Shown here: positions 22,601 to 32,792 of the stretch, piece after piece
How the letters are laid out: every line of letters starts with the position of its first letter
Numbering within the stretch: the stretch's first letter is position 1
NCBI GenBank assembly: GCA_920105625.2
Contig: OV050030.1
Span: 317,072,789-317,136,788 of the forward strand
DNA length: 64,000 nucleotides
Direction: 5' to 3'
From: Clusia tigrina
Lineage: Eukaryota > Arthropoda > Insecta > Diptera > Clusiidae
Notes under the pieces: generated by a model
Databases searched by the model: none
What the model was told of the DNA's origin: nothing
The model's input: only the letters and a program-made list of their open reading frames with translations
Made by a program: the position numbers and the translations under genes

Positions 22601-23151
22601 AGGAACACCTAAGAAAAGTCGTGGACAGAAACCAGAAAGATTGGGACCAACACATACCCCTCTTCTTAATGGCATACCGATCGGCAACTCACGATACAAC
22701 ATCTACAACACCAGCTAAGGCTATTTTCGGTTGTGACATAAGATTGCCTGCAGATCTGAAATTCGGTGCCTACTCATCTACGGAAGTTTCATGTAGCAGT
22801 TATGTAGCTGACAAACGAAGACAGCTGAATGAAATTCATGGAACCATCAGAAAGCGCACACAACTGATGAGTGATAAAATGAAAGCCAGATATGATCTAC
22901 GAGCAAACTCCAAGGGATTTCAGGAAGGGCAGCTAGTTATGCTTCATAATCCGCAAAGGAAAAAGGGATTATCGCCAAAACTGCAAACACACTGGGAAGG
23001 CCCTTATAAGGTGATAAAGCGGCTCAACGATGTAGTATACCGCATCCAGTTGGCGAGAAATGCCAGGAGCAAAATGAAAGTCGTTCATTTAGAGAGGTTA
23101 TCTCCTTATAAAGGTTGCAGTACTATCCTTGTTCGGGACGAACAAGTTTAA
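19609..23151 (+). CDS. Pol polyprotein: protease, reverse transcriptase, RNase H, integrase
   Basis: The 1180-codon frame is intact. The retropepsin active site is at residues 24-26 (LDTGASHS), followed by an ILGVDFM block. Reverse transcriptase has SPWSSPVVLVKKKDGS, FCVDYRKLN, LDLQSGYWQ and the YLDD box at residues 443-446. RNase H starts around residue 590 (LDTDASGFGIGG) and ends with NADALSRR. The integrase zinc site spans about residues 827-866 (H...H...C..C). The catalytic triad is D895 (AMDIAGPF), D955 (HSDQGRNF) and E991 (GMVERFN), with 35 residues between the last two. A C-terminal WEGPYKV block marks the GPY/F domain. The ATG at 19609 may be internal if pol is made by frameshifting from gag. 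Every catalytic residue I could check is present, so this copy may be active. Confidence 0.97.
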   Translation: MARKINSLTVDSVVNGRKIVVTLDTGASHSIIRRDLVRGIEPLQGIRLRTATGDDAPVLGKVTRKITIGTTTVTHEFVVADIVDEVILGVDFMIRNGFTLDLKCRTLKYANTEIPLSVGEDKYGGIRQAIVSRRTKIPAKSEAVIWAKMDGDVEKNKLWVVETDEKFALDDIIIGKTLVEEQQNRIVPVRVVNLANSAKTIEKGQIIGNCRAISAIVNCESQPRDTKMKIPADKKVLDDLTKEWSKDLSTEQRRTASQLLARHWSVFAEKGKNEGRTKMVKHTINTGDAKPIRQASRRVPLAKREEVNVLLKEMHQNNVIEPSASPWSSPVVLVKKKDGSTRFCVDYRKLNEVTKKDSYPLPRIDDTLDTLSGSNWFSTLDLQSGYWQVAVDEQDKEKTAFSAGDGLWQFLVMPFGLCNAPATFERLMEHVLKGLHWKTCLVYLDDIIVMGKDFEDHLKNLEEVLMRLGASGLKLSAKKCSFFKKEVKYLGHKVTPEGVHTDPDKIDSVREWPRPTSLHELRSFLGLCTYYRRFVLGFADVAGSLHALTRKNCPFEWKSEQEKAFNRLKELLCTAPILAYPIPGEKFILDTDASGFGIGGVLSQVIDGHERLIAYFSKILSKPERNYCVTRRELLAVMQCVKHFNKYLYGQKFLLRTDHAALRWLLQFKNPEGQVARWIERLQSYDFTIEHRRGGNHGNADALSRRPCSMECKHCSKAEGKEGVVDLRLMAILPDDEWTAEKIKEEQRNDPDLAKIVSSKSEGKRPDWNEISTESPITKAYWAQWNSLKLQDGCLFRLWESEDGKTTKNLIVVPKARISEILKEYHSGPSGGHLGITKTVEKIKTRFYWVGCQQSVVDWISACEKCTAAKGPSRRSQGKMHLYNVGAPFERIAMDIAGPFPISDSGNKYVLVVIDYFSKWPEVYPIPDQEAKTVADAFINNWVCRFGAPLELHSDQGRNFESTIFREMSELMGIRKTRTTPLHPQSDGMVERFNRTLEEHLRKVVDRNQKDWDQHIPLFLMAYRSATHDTTSTTPAKAIFGCDIRLPADLKFGAYSSTEVSCSSYVADKRRQLNEIHGTIRKRTQLMSDKMKARYDLRANSKGFQEGQLVMLHNPQRKKGLSPKLQTHWEGPYKVIKRLNDVVYRIQLARNARSKMKVVHLERLSPYKGCSTILVRDEQV

Positions 23152-23162
23152 GCGGAGGGCAG
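23149..23162 (+). promoter_or_regulatory. polypurine tract
   Basis: AAGCGGAGGGCAG sits directly before the 3' LTR and overlaps the pol stop region. It has the position and purine bias of the plus-strand primer. Confidence 0.75.
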
Positions 23163-23749
23163 TGAAACGTGATAGCCCAGTGAAAAGGGATTGCATACTT
23201 TTAGGATCCCATCTGGAGAATGAGTGCCCCCTGTGAGTCAAGATGCAAACTATTCGAATAAAAGTTTATTCAAGAACCATCTGCCGGTAATATCAAAAAG
23301 AATATTCTCGACTTCTGTCGAAGAGGATAGAAGCTTCTAGAAACTACGAGAATAGCGTAGAAGTTTCTACACCAACCATTCGAAAACTATAAAAGCGACA
23401 AGACTGTTCAAACTGGAGTACAGTAGATCAGAGATCGTAAAAGTGTGTACAGCAGGCATTTTAATCGAAGCAGCAGTATTTGTGATTTACAAAGTGATGA
23501 AATTACTTATTAAATAAAGTGACTAATGGTTTGTGAAATAAAGTGCAAATAATAACTAAGTAAACTTTAAGCCTAATATTAAATGTGTGAATAGCAATAA
23601 TTAAATAAAGCTAATTATTTAAATTTAACCGGCGATTGTTTGATTACTACACAATCTAGTGGTACGAGTCCGAGTACAGAGAGTTAGAGGAATTGTCAGG
23701 AGGGCAATTTTGTAACAGAGTAAATTGTCAAGAGGGCAATTTCGTAACA
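23163..23749 (+). repeat. 3' LTR, Gypsy 17493-23749
   Basis: Identical in length to the 5' LTR, with one substitution seen (C at 23381). It carries the same HSE/TATA arrangement, so it could also drive transcription into the flanking DNA at 23.75 kb and beyond. Confidence 0.97.
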
Positions 23750-23904
23750 ATATAGTGTAATTTTATTACTATATTCTTGCAAGAAACAATTAATTAAATA
23801 CTTCTTTTAGTTAAATATTGCTTCAAAATGTATTAAAAAACTATATAAAAATCGAACAATTGAATATCAGAATAAAAATAAAAAATATGTAGATATAGTG
23901 GTGA

Positions 23905-24520
23905 AGGGCAATTGTGAGCCAGTTTTAGATATTAATAATGATCCAATGGTTTTTTCCGCTTTACAATTGTGTGTCATCAAAACTTAAGTCAAGACTTATC
24001 TTGGCAAAGTTCCCAAGATATTCCTAACATTCAGGATATTATTTTTAACTCCGTTCAGTTTGATGACAACATTAATGAATCAATCTTTATGCATAGAAAT
24101 GCTTTCGCTTATGTTTGTGGGTAACTTTATTTAAAGCTGTACAAATCCCACAATTGCTTAGAGCCCCTACCTTTTTTTGGAGATGAAGAAGTTTCAGACG
24201 AGTTCCTCTTCACAGTAGAAAAGCAAATTGATAATTGTAACCTTGTGAAGCCTCCACCAGCATTCATTGCATACACAGATAAATTAGAGGAACAATTTCC
24301 TACACATTTTAATGAGGTTTGCAATAGAAATGGGGCTAGTCAATTAATTTTTGAGCAAATGTTAGATATAGAACCCTTTATTTGTTGCAACAATTGCACA
24401 ACCACTCTCATGTTAGCTCTTTTTATTAGAATTCGAATTTACTTTGTTCTAAAATTTTTTAATAGAGATGCAACTGAACCTAATTTTAAAAATAAGATTC
24501 TTTGTATTTCACACTTGTGA
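23905..24520 (+). pseudogene. P-element/THAP9-like transposase C-terminal remnant
   Basis: Several plus frames read together as the C-terminal part of P/THAP9-type transposases. An AFAYVCG segment (the YV.GYL signature) comes first, then a stretch of about 60 residues. Near the end, a cysteine-containing FICCNNCTTTLM block is followed by RIRIYFVLKFFNRD. The last frame (24245-24520) is open for 91 codons. Upstream frames contain stops and shifts. The assignment is from motif memory and is moderate. Confidence 0.45.
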
Positions 24521-25404
24521 ATATTTTATCATGTAATAGATAATTTTTAGTGCCAATCACTCAGTGGGTGCAATATGGATAAGCAATATGAATATTATTT
24601 TATTTATAGCACTAATGTGATAATATACTAACCAAACCAAATAATCTACATATAATTTAAATTGTTCTCTTTAAATAAATTTTATACAACTTTTTTATTA
24701 TTTATTTATTACTGTATTATTTATTTGTTTTATATTTTTATTTTCCGTTTTACTAATAAAAAATACTTTAAAGTGATAAACTCTTTTATTTCGATTGTTC
24801 TTTTTTCTTTTTCTACTACAATTTCGAAATATGAAATTTTTAGTACAATGGTACACGTTTTTTCGAGGTGAACTCACATATAGTGTATATGTTTTTTTTC
24901 ATACGGTAAAATATCTGACGTTTAAGTTACCCCCTCTACAAAATACATTTAAATGTAATTTGCCCCTCTACAGTGTTGCACAATACGTTCTTTCGTACCA
25001 TTTAGAGAACCTTTTTATATTGCGTGTACTAAGTACATTTATTTTGGTACAAGTACTTTTTTATTTTTTTCAAATTATTAGGCGCATTCGATTCGCCACT
25101 CTATCGAGGATAAGACAGACTTTTGCATGGAAAAAGCTATCGGATAAAACGAGCGAATTTTTCTATATTCGATAGAAAGTGCTTCCAAATTAAAAATTGC
25201 TTGAAAACAAGTGAGATTAAAAATTACCCATAAAAATTCCTACGGGATTTTCTATATTTTAGCTGATTAAATTTAAAAATAACATAAATTAATCTTTGGA
25301 TTTTGTTTTCTGATTTTTAATATTATTATTGTTCTGATTTAAATTATATTGAAATGATGAGTTTATATAAAAATTTTAAAAATAAAAATTTTTTTAACAA
25401 GATA

Positions 25405-27068
25405 CAGTCAGCGTCAAAATAAAGTATACAGATGTAAAGGGCTCATCTTTGAAAGATCATATCTTAGCTCATAATGAAAATATCGGAAATGCATTTACAT
25501 TTTTGGAAAACTTACTTTATTACTTATTTTTTAATACTAATATGAATAAAAAATATTTACATAAATTCACTTAAATTCAAATAAAAAGGAAAAAACTCAC
25601 AAATTCACGAGTCAAAAAAAGTATACAGTTTAAAATAAATGATAAATTTCAAAGTCTGAAATTAAATGCAAGTTAAAATGAGTATTTAGTTTGCTTCCCC
25701 TAACCTTTAGTAACTGCTTTTAGTCTTCTTGGCATTAATTGTATTAAATTAGCTGTCACTTCAAGAGGATTTTGCTGCCTCTCCTCTATCAGAGCTGCTT
25801 TTAAGGATTCTTTGCTTGTTATGGCCCGCTTTCTTATTTGTCTGCCCAGATGTTCCCATGAATGTGCAATTGGGTTCAGGTCTGACGATTGTGGAGGGTG
25901 GTTCAGCTATTTTGGCGTTCTATAAAGCAGCCATTCGTCGACGAGTTTGGTTGAGTTCTTGGGATCGTTGTCTTGCTGGGATACCCACATCTATTCCAAG
26001 CACAACTTTTCAAAGCTCGATGGCAAATTTCCTCTGAGAATGTTCAAAGAATCAAATATGTTCATTGTTAACTCAATGAACATCAGGTTATCTACACCAC
26101 TAGCCGCCATATACTTCCACACTATAAGAGAGCCACCGCCGTGCTTTACTGTTGCCGCGATATATTGCTCAGCTAATGCTTGGTTTGCCGTTCGCCAAAT
26201 TTTAGTTGGTTTTTTTTGGGCGAAATGCTTCAAACTTACTTTCGTCACTAAAAAGTACATTTTTCCAAAAAGACAAATACATTTTTTCATACTTTTTAGC
26301 GAATTCCAATCGCCGCTTTTGATTTTTTTATATCAACGGCTTTTTTCTGGGTACTCTACAATGTAATCCACTATCATGTAAAGTACGGCGAATGGTACTA
26401 GCACTTACACTTACTCCATTACTTCTGCTTACTTTCTCAAAAATTTTTATGGTACTTTCAGCAGAATTTTTCCTCACCCTTCTAACAATTCCCCTGCTAT
26501 CTGATTAGGAAAGTATCTTGGATCTGCCAGAATGCGACGATCTTCTAATTTGTTTGTTTCAGTGAATTTCCTTAGAAATTTTTTACGGTAGTATGATTTC
26601 TACCAATGAATATACCTATTTCACGCAATGATTTGCCTTTTGTAGATAATTTTAAGACAAGCTCGCGAGTTTCAATTGAAGTTTGTTTCCTCATATTGAA
26701 AATTGTATATTTTTGTAAGATTTATTGCAAACAGTTCAAACTTTTCAAATATATGAGAACAAAATTGATCTCACAACGTGAAAGCAAAGTAAAGAAAATG
26801 AAATTTTTACCGTTATTAACAGCTTACAACGAAATCTTCTCATCACTGTATACTTTTTTTGACTCGTGAATTTGTGAGTTTTTTCCTTTTTATTTGAATT
26901 TAAGTGAATTTATGTAAATATTTTTTATTCATATTAGTATTAAAAAATAAGTAAAAAGTAAGTTATCCTAAAATGTAAATGCATTTCGGATATTTTTATT
27001 ATGAGCTAAGATATGATCTTTCAAAGATGAGCCCTTTGCATCTGTATACTTTATTTTGACGCTGACTC
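25405..27068 (-). mobile_element. Tc1-like element with about 235-bp terminal inverted repeats (Minos/Paris-like layout)
   Basis: The left end CAGTCAGCGTCAAAATAAAG and its inverted counterpart at the right end extend inward for about 230 bp, through GTATACAG, CTCATCTTTGAAAGATCATA and an ATTCACGAGTCAAAAAAAGT stretch. TA flanks both sides, and the outermost base of the right repeat is mutated. The length is 1664 bp, typical of Tc1 elements with long inverted repeats. The interior encodes a decayed transposase on the minus strand. Confidence 0.9.
25700..26694 (-). pseudogene. Tc1-like transposase, multiply broken, catalytic Glu lost
   Basis: The minus strand begins with ATG (26694) and an N-terminal paired-type helix-turn-helix (ETRELVLKLSTKGKSLREIG). 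Later blocks are LFSDESKFEAF (first aspartate), VKHGGGSLIVW, MAASGVDNLMFI, QQDNDPKNS (second aspartate) and SDLNPIAHSW. In that last block the third catalytic residue, normally Glu, reads Ala. Several frame changes and stops lie between the blocks. The C-terminal MPRRLKAV block ends at the stop at 25700. Confidence 0.85.
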
Positions 27069-27623
27069 TATGTGCAACAGTGCCGCCAAGTGTACCACTT
27101 ACTCGTTTGTGTTTTATTCGGACAACTCGTTACGAAATCGATACAATTAAATAATCAAATGCTCATATTGTTTAGTATTCTTTTTTTGTTTACGAAAATT
27201 TACAACTCTGCAAAAGTGGAGAATAACCACTGAAAATGAAAAGATGCGAAATAGAATAGTCAGACAGAATAATTGATGAAAAGAACAAGGTGGAGGGTAG
27301 AGATAACAGAGAAACGACTTCCGCTTTGCGCGCACTTATGCATGTGCAAAACTGCATTAGAGTAGCTGATTTTCTTCAAAATTCTGGTTAATCAAAACAT
27401 ACCTATACATATAGACAAATAATGAGAAACGAAGACTTTTCTTTTAAACGTCAGAAAATTTTACGTTAATTGTCCTTTCTCTGTATTCTCTGTTGGAGGG
27501 AACAAAATTGAAATGTACTTAGCATACGTGTTTAACTTAAACGTCAAATTTTATACAGTATGAAAAAAGAATAAGTATACAGTGTATGTGAGTTCACCTC
27601 GAAAAAACTGGAGGCTTTGTTCT

Positions 27624-28366
27624 AAGGTGAATTTACTTACATGGCGACTGCAAAACGAATTCTTTTAATCAATTTTCTCGAAGTAGCTGTCAAAATTGAA
27701 TGTAGAGAAAAATGCGTTCAAAAGAAATATGCAAACAATTGCAATTACAGTTTTTATTTGAGTGAATAAGAGTTTTTTAATTGCTACTTTTTTTGAAGTT
27801 TGAAAATTATAAGGAAATTATGAGTCTATTTAACTATTACATGTATATTATATAAATTGTGTACCACTTCAAGCAGCTCTTATGCATTTCTCCATTCCTC
27901 TCAATTTTGATTATTTGCTTTTGGCTAAAAATTCCGGAGTTACGAAATTCACCTTGCAGTCACCATGTAAGCAAAGTCTCCATGCTTTGTACCATAGGTG
28001 AATTTACTTACATGTTACAAGGTGAATTTCGTGCCTCCGAATTGTCAAACACAAGCAATCTCCGATTAGCTATTGTTCCATATAAACGAATTTGTGAGGA
28101 ATGGAGAAATACATAAGAACTTCTAAAAGTGGTACATAATTTATGTAAAATATATTTAATAGTTAAATAGACTCATAATTTCTTCATAATGTTCAAACTT
28201 CACAAAAATAACAATTAAAAACTCTTATTCACTCTAATCAAAACTCTATTTGCAATTCTTTGCATATTTGTTTTGATCGCATTTTTCTATATTTTCAATT
28301 TTGACAGCTAGTGAGGGAAAATATGTTCAAAATAATTTGTCTTGCAGCCACCAGTAAATTCACCTT
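27624..28366. repeat. large inverted repeat: two about 350-bp MITE copies tail to tail
   Basis: The arm from 27624 (AAGGTGAATTTACTTACATG) to about 27972 is repeated in inverse orientation from about 28005 to 28366, with roughly 80 percent identity by eye. Landmarks are AGCTGTCAAAATTGAA, GAATAAGAGTTTTT, ATTATGAGTCTATTTAACTA and CTTATG(C/T)ATTTCTCCATTCCTC. Each arm is itself bounded by the AAGGTGAATTTAC motif and its inverse, so the structure looks like two head-to-head or tail-to-tail insertions of one MITE. The axis is near 27985. Confidence 0.8.
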
Positions 28367-28369
28367 GTG

Positions 28370-29150
28370 TGTACCCAAAATACCCATAGTATGAAATTTG
28401 AGTAGGAAAAGCAAAAAATCTATTAACACGCTGTCGCACAGCGTGTTTATGGGCAACAGGAATTAGCCTGTGTTGGCTGCTGAACAACACACTTCGAGTT
28501 TTCGGCCTCTCATTCAACCTTTTTTTCTCTTTCTGTGCTGAAGCTGTGGTAACGTGTTATAGAGTATTTTGTGCAATTAAAAGTTATATTAATTACTGGA
28601 CTTAACACAATCTCTAGAAATTTGCAGAAGCGTATTCCATCATATATTATATGTACGATATAACAAATAAATTCGCAGGAACGTATTTATATCATATATT
28701 ATGTATACGATATAACAAATATTTCTGTCTTTTATTGGCAACTCTACGTTGAGCAGGCGAGCAGCCAAATATATACTACAGAAATTATATATATATACCT
28801 GTAAAACAAAGTGAATTATTCTTATTAAATGTTTAAAAAAAAACCAATATTTTTTAATTAATGTACAGAATTTTAATAGAATTTTAACAGGATATTAAAA
28901 GTTCGTAAAAGTCTCGTTCTCGATATCATTTACGATACTCTTACGACTATCGCAAACGAGAGTTTTGCGTGGCAAATTAAGAACGCAAGACGAATCGTTT
29001 ACGAATCGTAAACGTGCTCGAAAACGATAGTTTCTTTCGTAAATTACGTAGGTTTACTATCGTTTTCGATAACGTTAATGAGCTTTGTGCCGGCTGGGTT
29101 GCTATTATTTCAGGAGTCATTTTAAAATACAACGAAAAAGAGTATACGTT
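28370..29150. other. unassigned interval with short hairpin-forming repeats
   Basis: Near 28625-28720 a TATATTATATGTACGATATAAC unit is nearly duplicated (two copies about 60 bp apart; quoted here only as the TACGATATAACAAAT core). From 28900 to 29080 there are repeated CGTTTACGA/TCGTAAACG-type inverted motifs around ACGATA. No gene is supported. Confidence 0.45.
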
Positions 29151-30213
29151 TAATATCAATGTTTGGCTCTTGATTGCTGTTACTTTTAATGTATGTATGA
29201 ATTTTATGCAAAGGGAAATTTTTCATTTGAATTTTTTAAAATAATTAGTAAAGTTTTGAAATTAATTATACAGGGTAGCTAACTATATTGGAATTTCTCT
29301 GATGTTATACTCTTCTTAAAATGTAAATTAAAACTAATCAATTGAACGATTGGTGCATTGCTAGTGACATATCTCAGTCGTAGTCGTTTTAATATCTTAT
29401 CGTCTAATAAATTAATGATATTCAGCTGGAAAAATACATTTTATTATTAATAGTCTAATATTTATAAATAATAAAAAATAGTAATAAATAAAGTTTAAGT
29501 ACAGTATTTATAGTTACAATTTAAAAATAATAACATTTTTACATTTTCATCCCCTAAACGATTTCGCCGCTCGCTTAATATCTGTCCAGCATGCGAAAAA
29601 AGGCGTTCGAATGGTACGGAAGATGCCAATGTGCAAAGATTTTTATGCACTACTACCGAAATATTTGGATATTTTGTTTTATAATATATATAATTATAAT
29701 ATATAATAAATGACCGGAATTTCGAGGACTTACGTCATCTTCCACATATATATCAACTTCTCTATTATATATGCGCAAATGTTAAAATATAAAGCCATAC
29801 GTATGAATATTCAAACTTTGTATAAATTGTCACTCTCTCCAGCAATGTTATAATTTAACAGTAACAACTACATACATACATAAATTTACTTAACTAACAG
29901 GATAAAAACAGTGATTGATATATTCATTCGTTACCAAAGTAGTGAAATCACCATTCGCTGTTATTTCACTCTTTTGATTTATTTCACGCTTTCATTAAAT
30001 GTAGCGATTTTCAATCATTGTGGATTACAGCTGTCTGTTAAAAATCGCGTTTTTCGCTGTTACTTTGCATATTTGATAACAGTTTGGTTGACTGCTTACA
30101 TACATATCTATATGCATGAACGCAATGGAAACAGCGATCGCAAGAAACTGTTTAAAATCACGGTGATTGAAAAATACGGCGATACTCAAAAATCACTGGA
30201 TCGCTGATCACTA
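29150..30213 (-). mobile_element. partial hAT element (second copy), minus orientation
   Basis: Read on the minus strand, this block starts TAGTGATCAGCGATCCAGTG at 30213. It follows the left half of the hAT at 45749 for about 1 kb, including the subterminal CAGTGATT/AATCACTG repeats and the GTTAGCTACCCTGTATAATT segment. The far end is not defined. A transposase remnant lies at 29540-29633. Confidence 0.75.
29540..29633 (-). pseudogene. hAT transposase C-terminal dimerisation fragment
   Basis: About 30 codons on the minus strand read FERLFSHAGQILSERRNRLG, the conserved hAT C-terminal (hATC) dimerisation signature (normally SxERLFSxAGxI...RNRL). The same piece occurs at about 46330-46410 in the other copy, where CAG and TTA codons have become stops. 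Nothing else of the transposase remains. Confidence 0.8.
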
Positions 30214-30224
30214 CACTTCAACAT

Positions 30225-30641
30225 TTAATTTTTATTACTAGTAATTTTGGGTTCTTGACAGAATCTATCAAAAAACTAGAGTGTTCTACTCAACCAGTGA
30301 CAACTCAAATTCAAACTGTTATGGAGGCCAAATCGGCTATTGAAAATGTGGAATGTGCAATAGTGAAAGAAAAGCTCATCTCGGTATTAACAAAAAATAG
30401 AGGCTTCTCTGAATTGCGGTTAATTTCTGACCAAATTACAGGAACAAACTTATCAGTTGGTACCAATTCAGAGTATAACATTTCTGAGGCTTTAGCTTTC
30501 AAATTTGCACCAATTACCTTTGTGGATGTGGAAAGAACGTTTTCTATGTCCAAAATTGTGTATTGCGACAATAGCCGCAGTTTTCTTTTTGAAAATTTGG
30601 CTCACGTTTTTGTTGTCTATTGCAACAACAATTTGCAGTAA
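30225..30641 (+). pseudogene. hAT-like transposase C-terminus (CGGBP1-type family)
   Basis: A 128-codon open frame ends with FKFAPITFVDVERTFSMSK and a FLFENLAHVFVVYCN tail. The VERTFS block is the counterpart of the hATC signature in the CGGBP1-like branch of insect hAT proteins. The zinc-finger/BED N-terminus is missing. It begins 12 bp past the end of the previous hAT copy and belongs to a different hAT lineage. Confidence 0.6.
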
Positions 30642-30714
30642 ACTTATTTTTAGCAATGGAATTGCTATTTCATTTTTTTATTATTTGAAATTTTTGAATC
30701 TGAACCAATGAATT

Positions 30715-31080
30715 TATGTACCTTTCATTTTTATTTACATTCAAGTTGTAAATATACGAGTATATTGAATACATATATATAAATAAGTATATATGAATAT
30801 TTTATATATATTATATACATAATAATTGTTTTAATGACTTAATTGGAAAAAAAACATAAAATAATAAGGTAAATCAATTACATCTTCACTTGTGTTTACA
30901 AACATATATTTAAGTAATTATTTTTACCGCATATTAAGTGGGATAATGCAAGTTTACATCATAAATTGAATGGCAAATTTTACTTTTTTGAATCAAATTT
31001 TACTTTTTTTGAGGCAAATTTTTGGCGCCAAAAAATAGTTTTTGCAGCAAATATTTGGTTGCCCTAGTAATCATATAGTA
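30715..31080. other. AT-rich, no gene
   Basis: Nothing supportable. A TTTTACTTTTTT-GAATCAAA unit is tandemly repeated at about 30978-31012. Confidence 0.5.
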
Positions 31081-31084
31081 TCCC

Positions 31085-31605
31085 TAGAAGCATAGATAGG
31101 GTAATTTTCCTAAAGTGGGGTCCTCAAAGTTCATAATATGGGAGGAAGGCATTTCCTTTATCTGATCGACCCCATTATGGGGTCGATTAAGCATGGCTTT
31201 ATAGAATCAATATGCGAACTAATATAAAATGTCGTCCAAAATATTGTCGTATGGAAAGTTATAAAAATATATTAATAGTGGGCGTGGCTGTAAAAATAAT
31301 CCGTCCATTTTCTGAGTGGTGTGTCATGTTGGTACTCGCAACATTAGTGTAAAATTTCGTTGATAAATCTTTAATAGGAACCTAGTTTCATCAAAATAAC
31401 TGTTGCGGTGTGGAAAAAAGTGGCCAGGGGCGGACAGACGAACAGACAAAATTGTTTAGAATTTGATACTGATCATATCTGTATATTTAGGTCCATGACT
31501 ACCACGCCTCTTTCTGGCAGTTGCAACCCCTCTCAAAAGCACAAACTTAGTATACCCTTGTAACTAGTTTTAAAGGTAAAGGGTATAAACATTCGTGTAC
31601 GTAAA
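31085..31605. repeat. candidate dispersed non-coding repeat with a terminal hairpin
   Basis: The block contains GGGGTCGATCAG-type inverted motifs at 31160-31185 (ATCGACCCCAT/ATGGGGTCGAT), a GTGGGCGTGGC motif, GGCGGACAGACGAACAGACA, and a final pair AGTATACCCTT...AAGGGTATAAAC. This composition is reminiscent of abundant dipteran dispersed repeats, but I cannot name the family. Confidence 0.35.
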
Positions 31606-32116
31606 TGAAGTCACGTTTCAATCAAACAATTTACCGCACTTGACATGTCTGTTTTCCACAGTTCAGTTTGCAAACTTTAAAATAAAAATTTTATGTTTAA
31701 TATATATTGTATATTTTAGAATTACAAATATAATAAACTCAAAGAAAATCCTTGATTAAAGGATGTGCTGTAATAGGAAACGTTTACAAATGTTTCTCTG
31801 GGGTTTCATGAGCCTCTGCCAAAGTAACTTTCACAATGTTTTGAGTCCCCGTAATTATTTCGAACACATTCATATAAGAAATAACTACTTTTCAACATAT
31901 CACTGTTCCATTCTAAAAACAAAGATAATATACAACAAGAGGTACCATTCTGCTCTTAGGCGGAATCTTGAAATCTCATTGCGTGGAAGCAAAAGTCCAA
32001 CAAACTTGAAAATATTACTACTAAAAAATTAAACAACGAATTTTATTCAAAACGTTTTAATATCAATAGATTGAATTGGTTTGATTAAATTTTGTTGAAT
32101 TGACACAAAAGCTGAC
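31606..32116. other. unassigned interval
   Basis: Includes an 89-codon open frame (31763-32032) with no recognisable motif. No promoter or splice context supports it as a gene. Confidence 0.4.
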
Positions 32117-32506
32117 GACTCTCCAGCCCAGGAAATATTGGGAGATTCTGAAATCTTATGTTGACGATAGTTAACATATATGCGGTAACTATGCCCTACA
32201 TTAACGAAGCAGAAAGCTTGACGCCAAGTTACGTTGGAAGGAGCATGTTAAAAAAACACGTACTGAACTCGAGTAAAAACTAAATAAATTCTACTACCTC
32301 ATTGGCAGACACTCTACGCTTTCAACCCATAACAAAGTATGATGTATAGTCAAATCTTGAAGCCAGTCTGGACTTATGGTATACAATTTTAAAGATATGC
32401 AAGAGAAAAATATATTAACACTATCCAAAGATTTCAAAACAAGGTATTCCGACAGATTGTTAATGTTCCACACAACGTGAGAAGCTGTGACCCCCATCGT
32501 GATCCT
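32117..32506 (+). pseudogene. Jockey-type LINE ORF2, 3' part (first half)
   Basis: Pieced across frames the plus strand gives LDAKLRWKEHVKK, then KLNKFYYLIGRHS, then MMYSQILKPVWTYGIQF, then YINTIQRFQNKVFRQIVN and RSCDPHRD. This is the post-RT C-terminal region of Jockey ORF2. The reading stops where the minus-strand Gypsy LTR begins and continues beyond it at 36956. Several stops are present. Confidence 0.8.
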
Positions 32507-32619
32507 CGCTTAGGTGGTTGAACTGCTTTATTAAATCTCTTAACTTAACACAACACCTTAACCTGCTCTTATACCGTAAAGAGTACTTAATATGTATGTA
32601 AATAACTTAATACTTAACA
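32507..32619 (-). repeat. 3' LTR of the minus-strand Gypsy
   Basis: Direct copy of 36837-36955 lacking a GTACT-containing indel. Bordered internally by the purine tract (minus strand). Confidence 0.88.
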
Positions 32620-32792
32620 ACTCTCTCCCTAAGCTGTATATAATTTTAAGAAATACCTACGAACTTATCTCTATATCAAATGCCATTGTTTCCGTTTTCA
32701 AATACTTATCTATATAAAGAAAATACAATTAGTATTTCATGGTTATATATAAAGAAATCCATATAAATAAAATACAATAAGTATTTAGAAGT

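Larger units (their letters stand above)
17493..23749 (+). mobile_element. near-pristine Gypsy/Ty3 retrotransposon with 587-bp LTRs
   Basis: Both LTRs are 587 bp (17493-18079 and 23163-23749), begin TGAAACGTG and end CGTAACA. By eye they differ at one base: G at 17711 against C at 23381. ATAT flanks the element on both sides (17489-17492, 23750-23753) as a 4-bp target duplication. The primer-binding site follows the 5' LTR immediately, and a purine tract precedes the 3' LTR. gag (473 codons) and pol (1180 codons) are both uninterrupted. No env-like frame is present. The structure suggests a recent insertion. Confidence 0.97.
24856..27608. mobile_element. candidate DNA transposon with about 110-bp divergent inverted ends, split by a Tc1-like element
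   Basis: GTTTTTTCGAGGTGAACTCA at 24856 recurs inverted, ending at 27608. The similarity continues inward for about 110 bp (shared TTTTTTCATAC, then TGACGTTTAAGTTA). The interior outside the nested Tc1-like element has no recognisable transposase, so this appears non-autonomous. No target duplication was recognised. The terminal motif AGGTGAAYTYAC is shared with the neighbouring repeat pair at 27624-28366. Confidence 0.55.

Noticed and set aside
28900..29090. regulatory palindrome array (ACGATA/TCGTAAACG motifs)
   Set aside because: The motifs are irregular and no gene is nearby; more likely the decayed end of an element.
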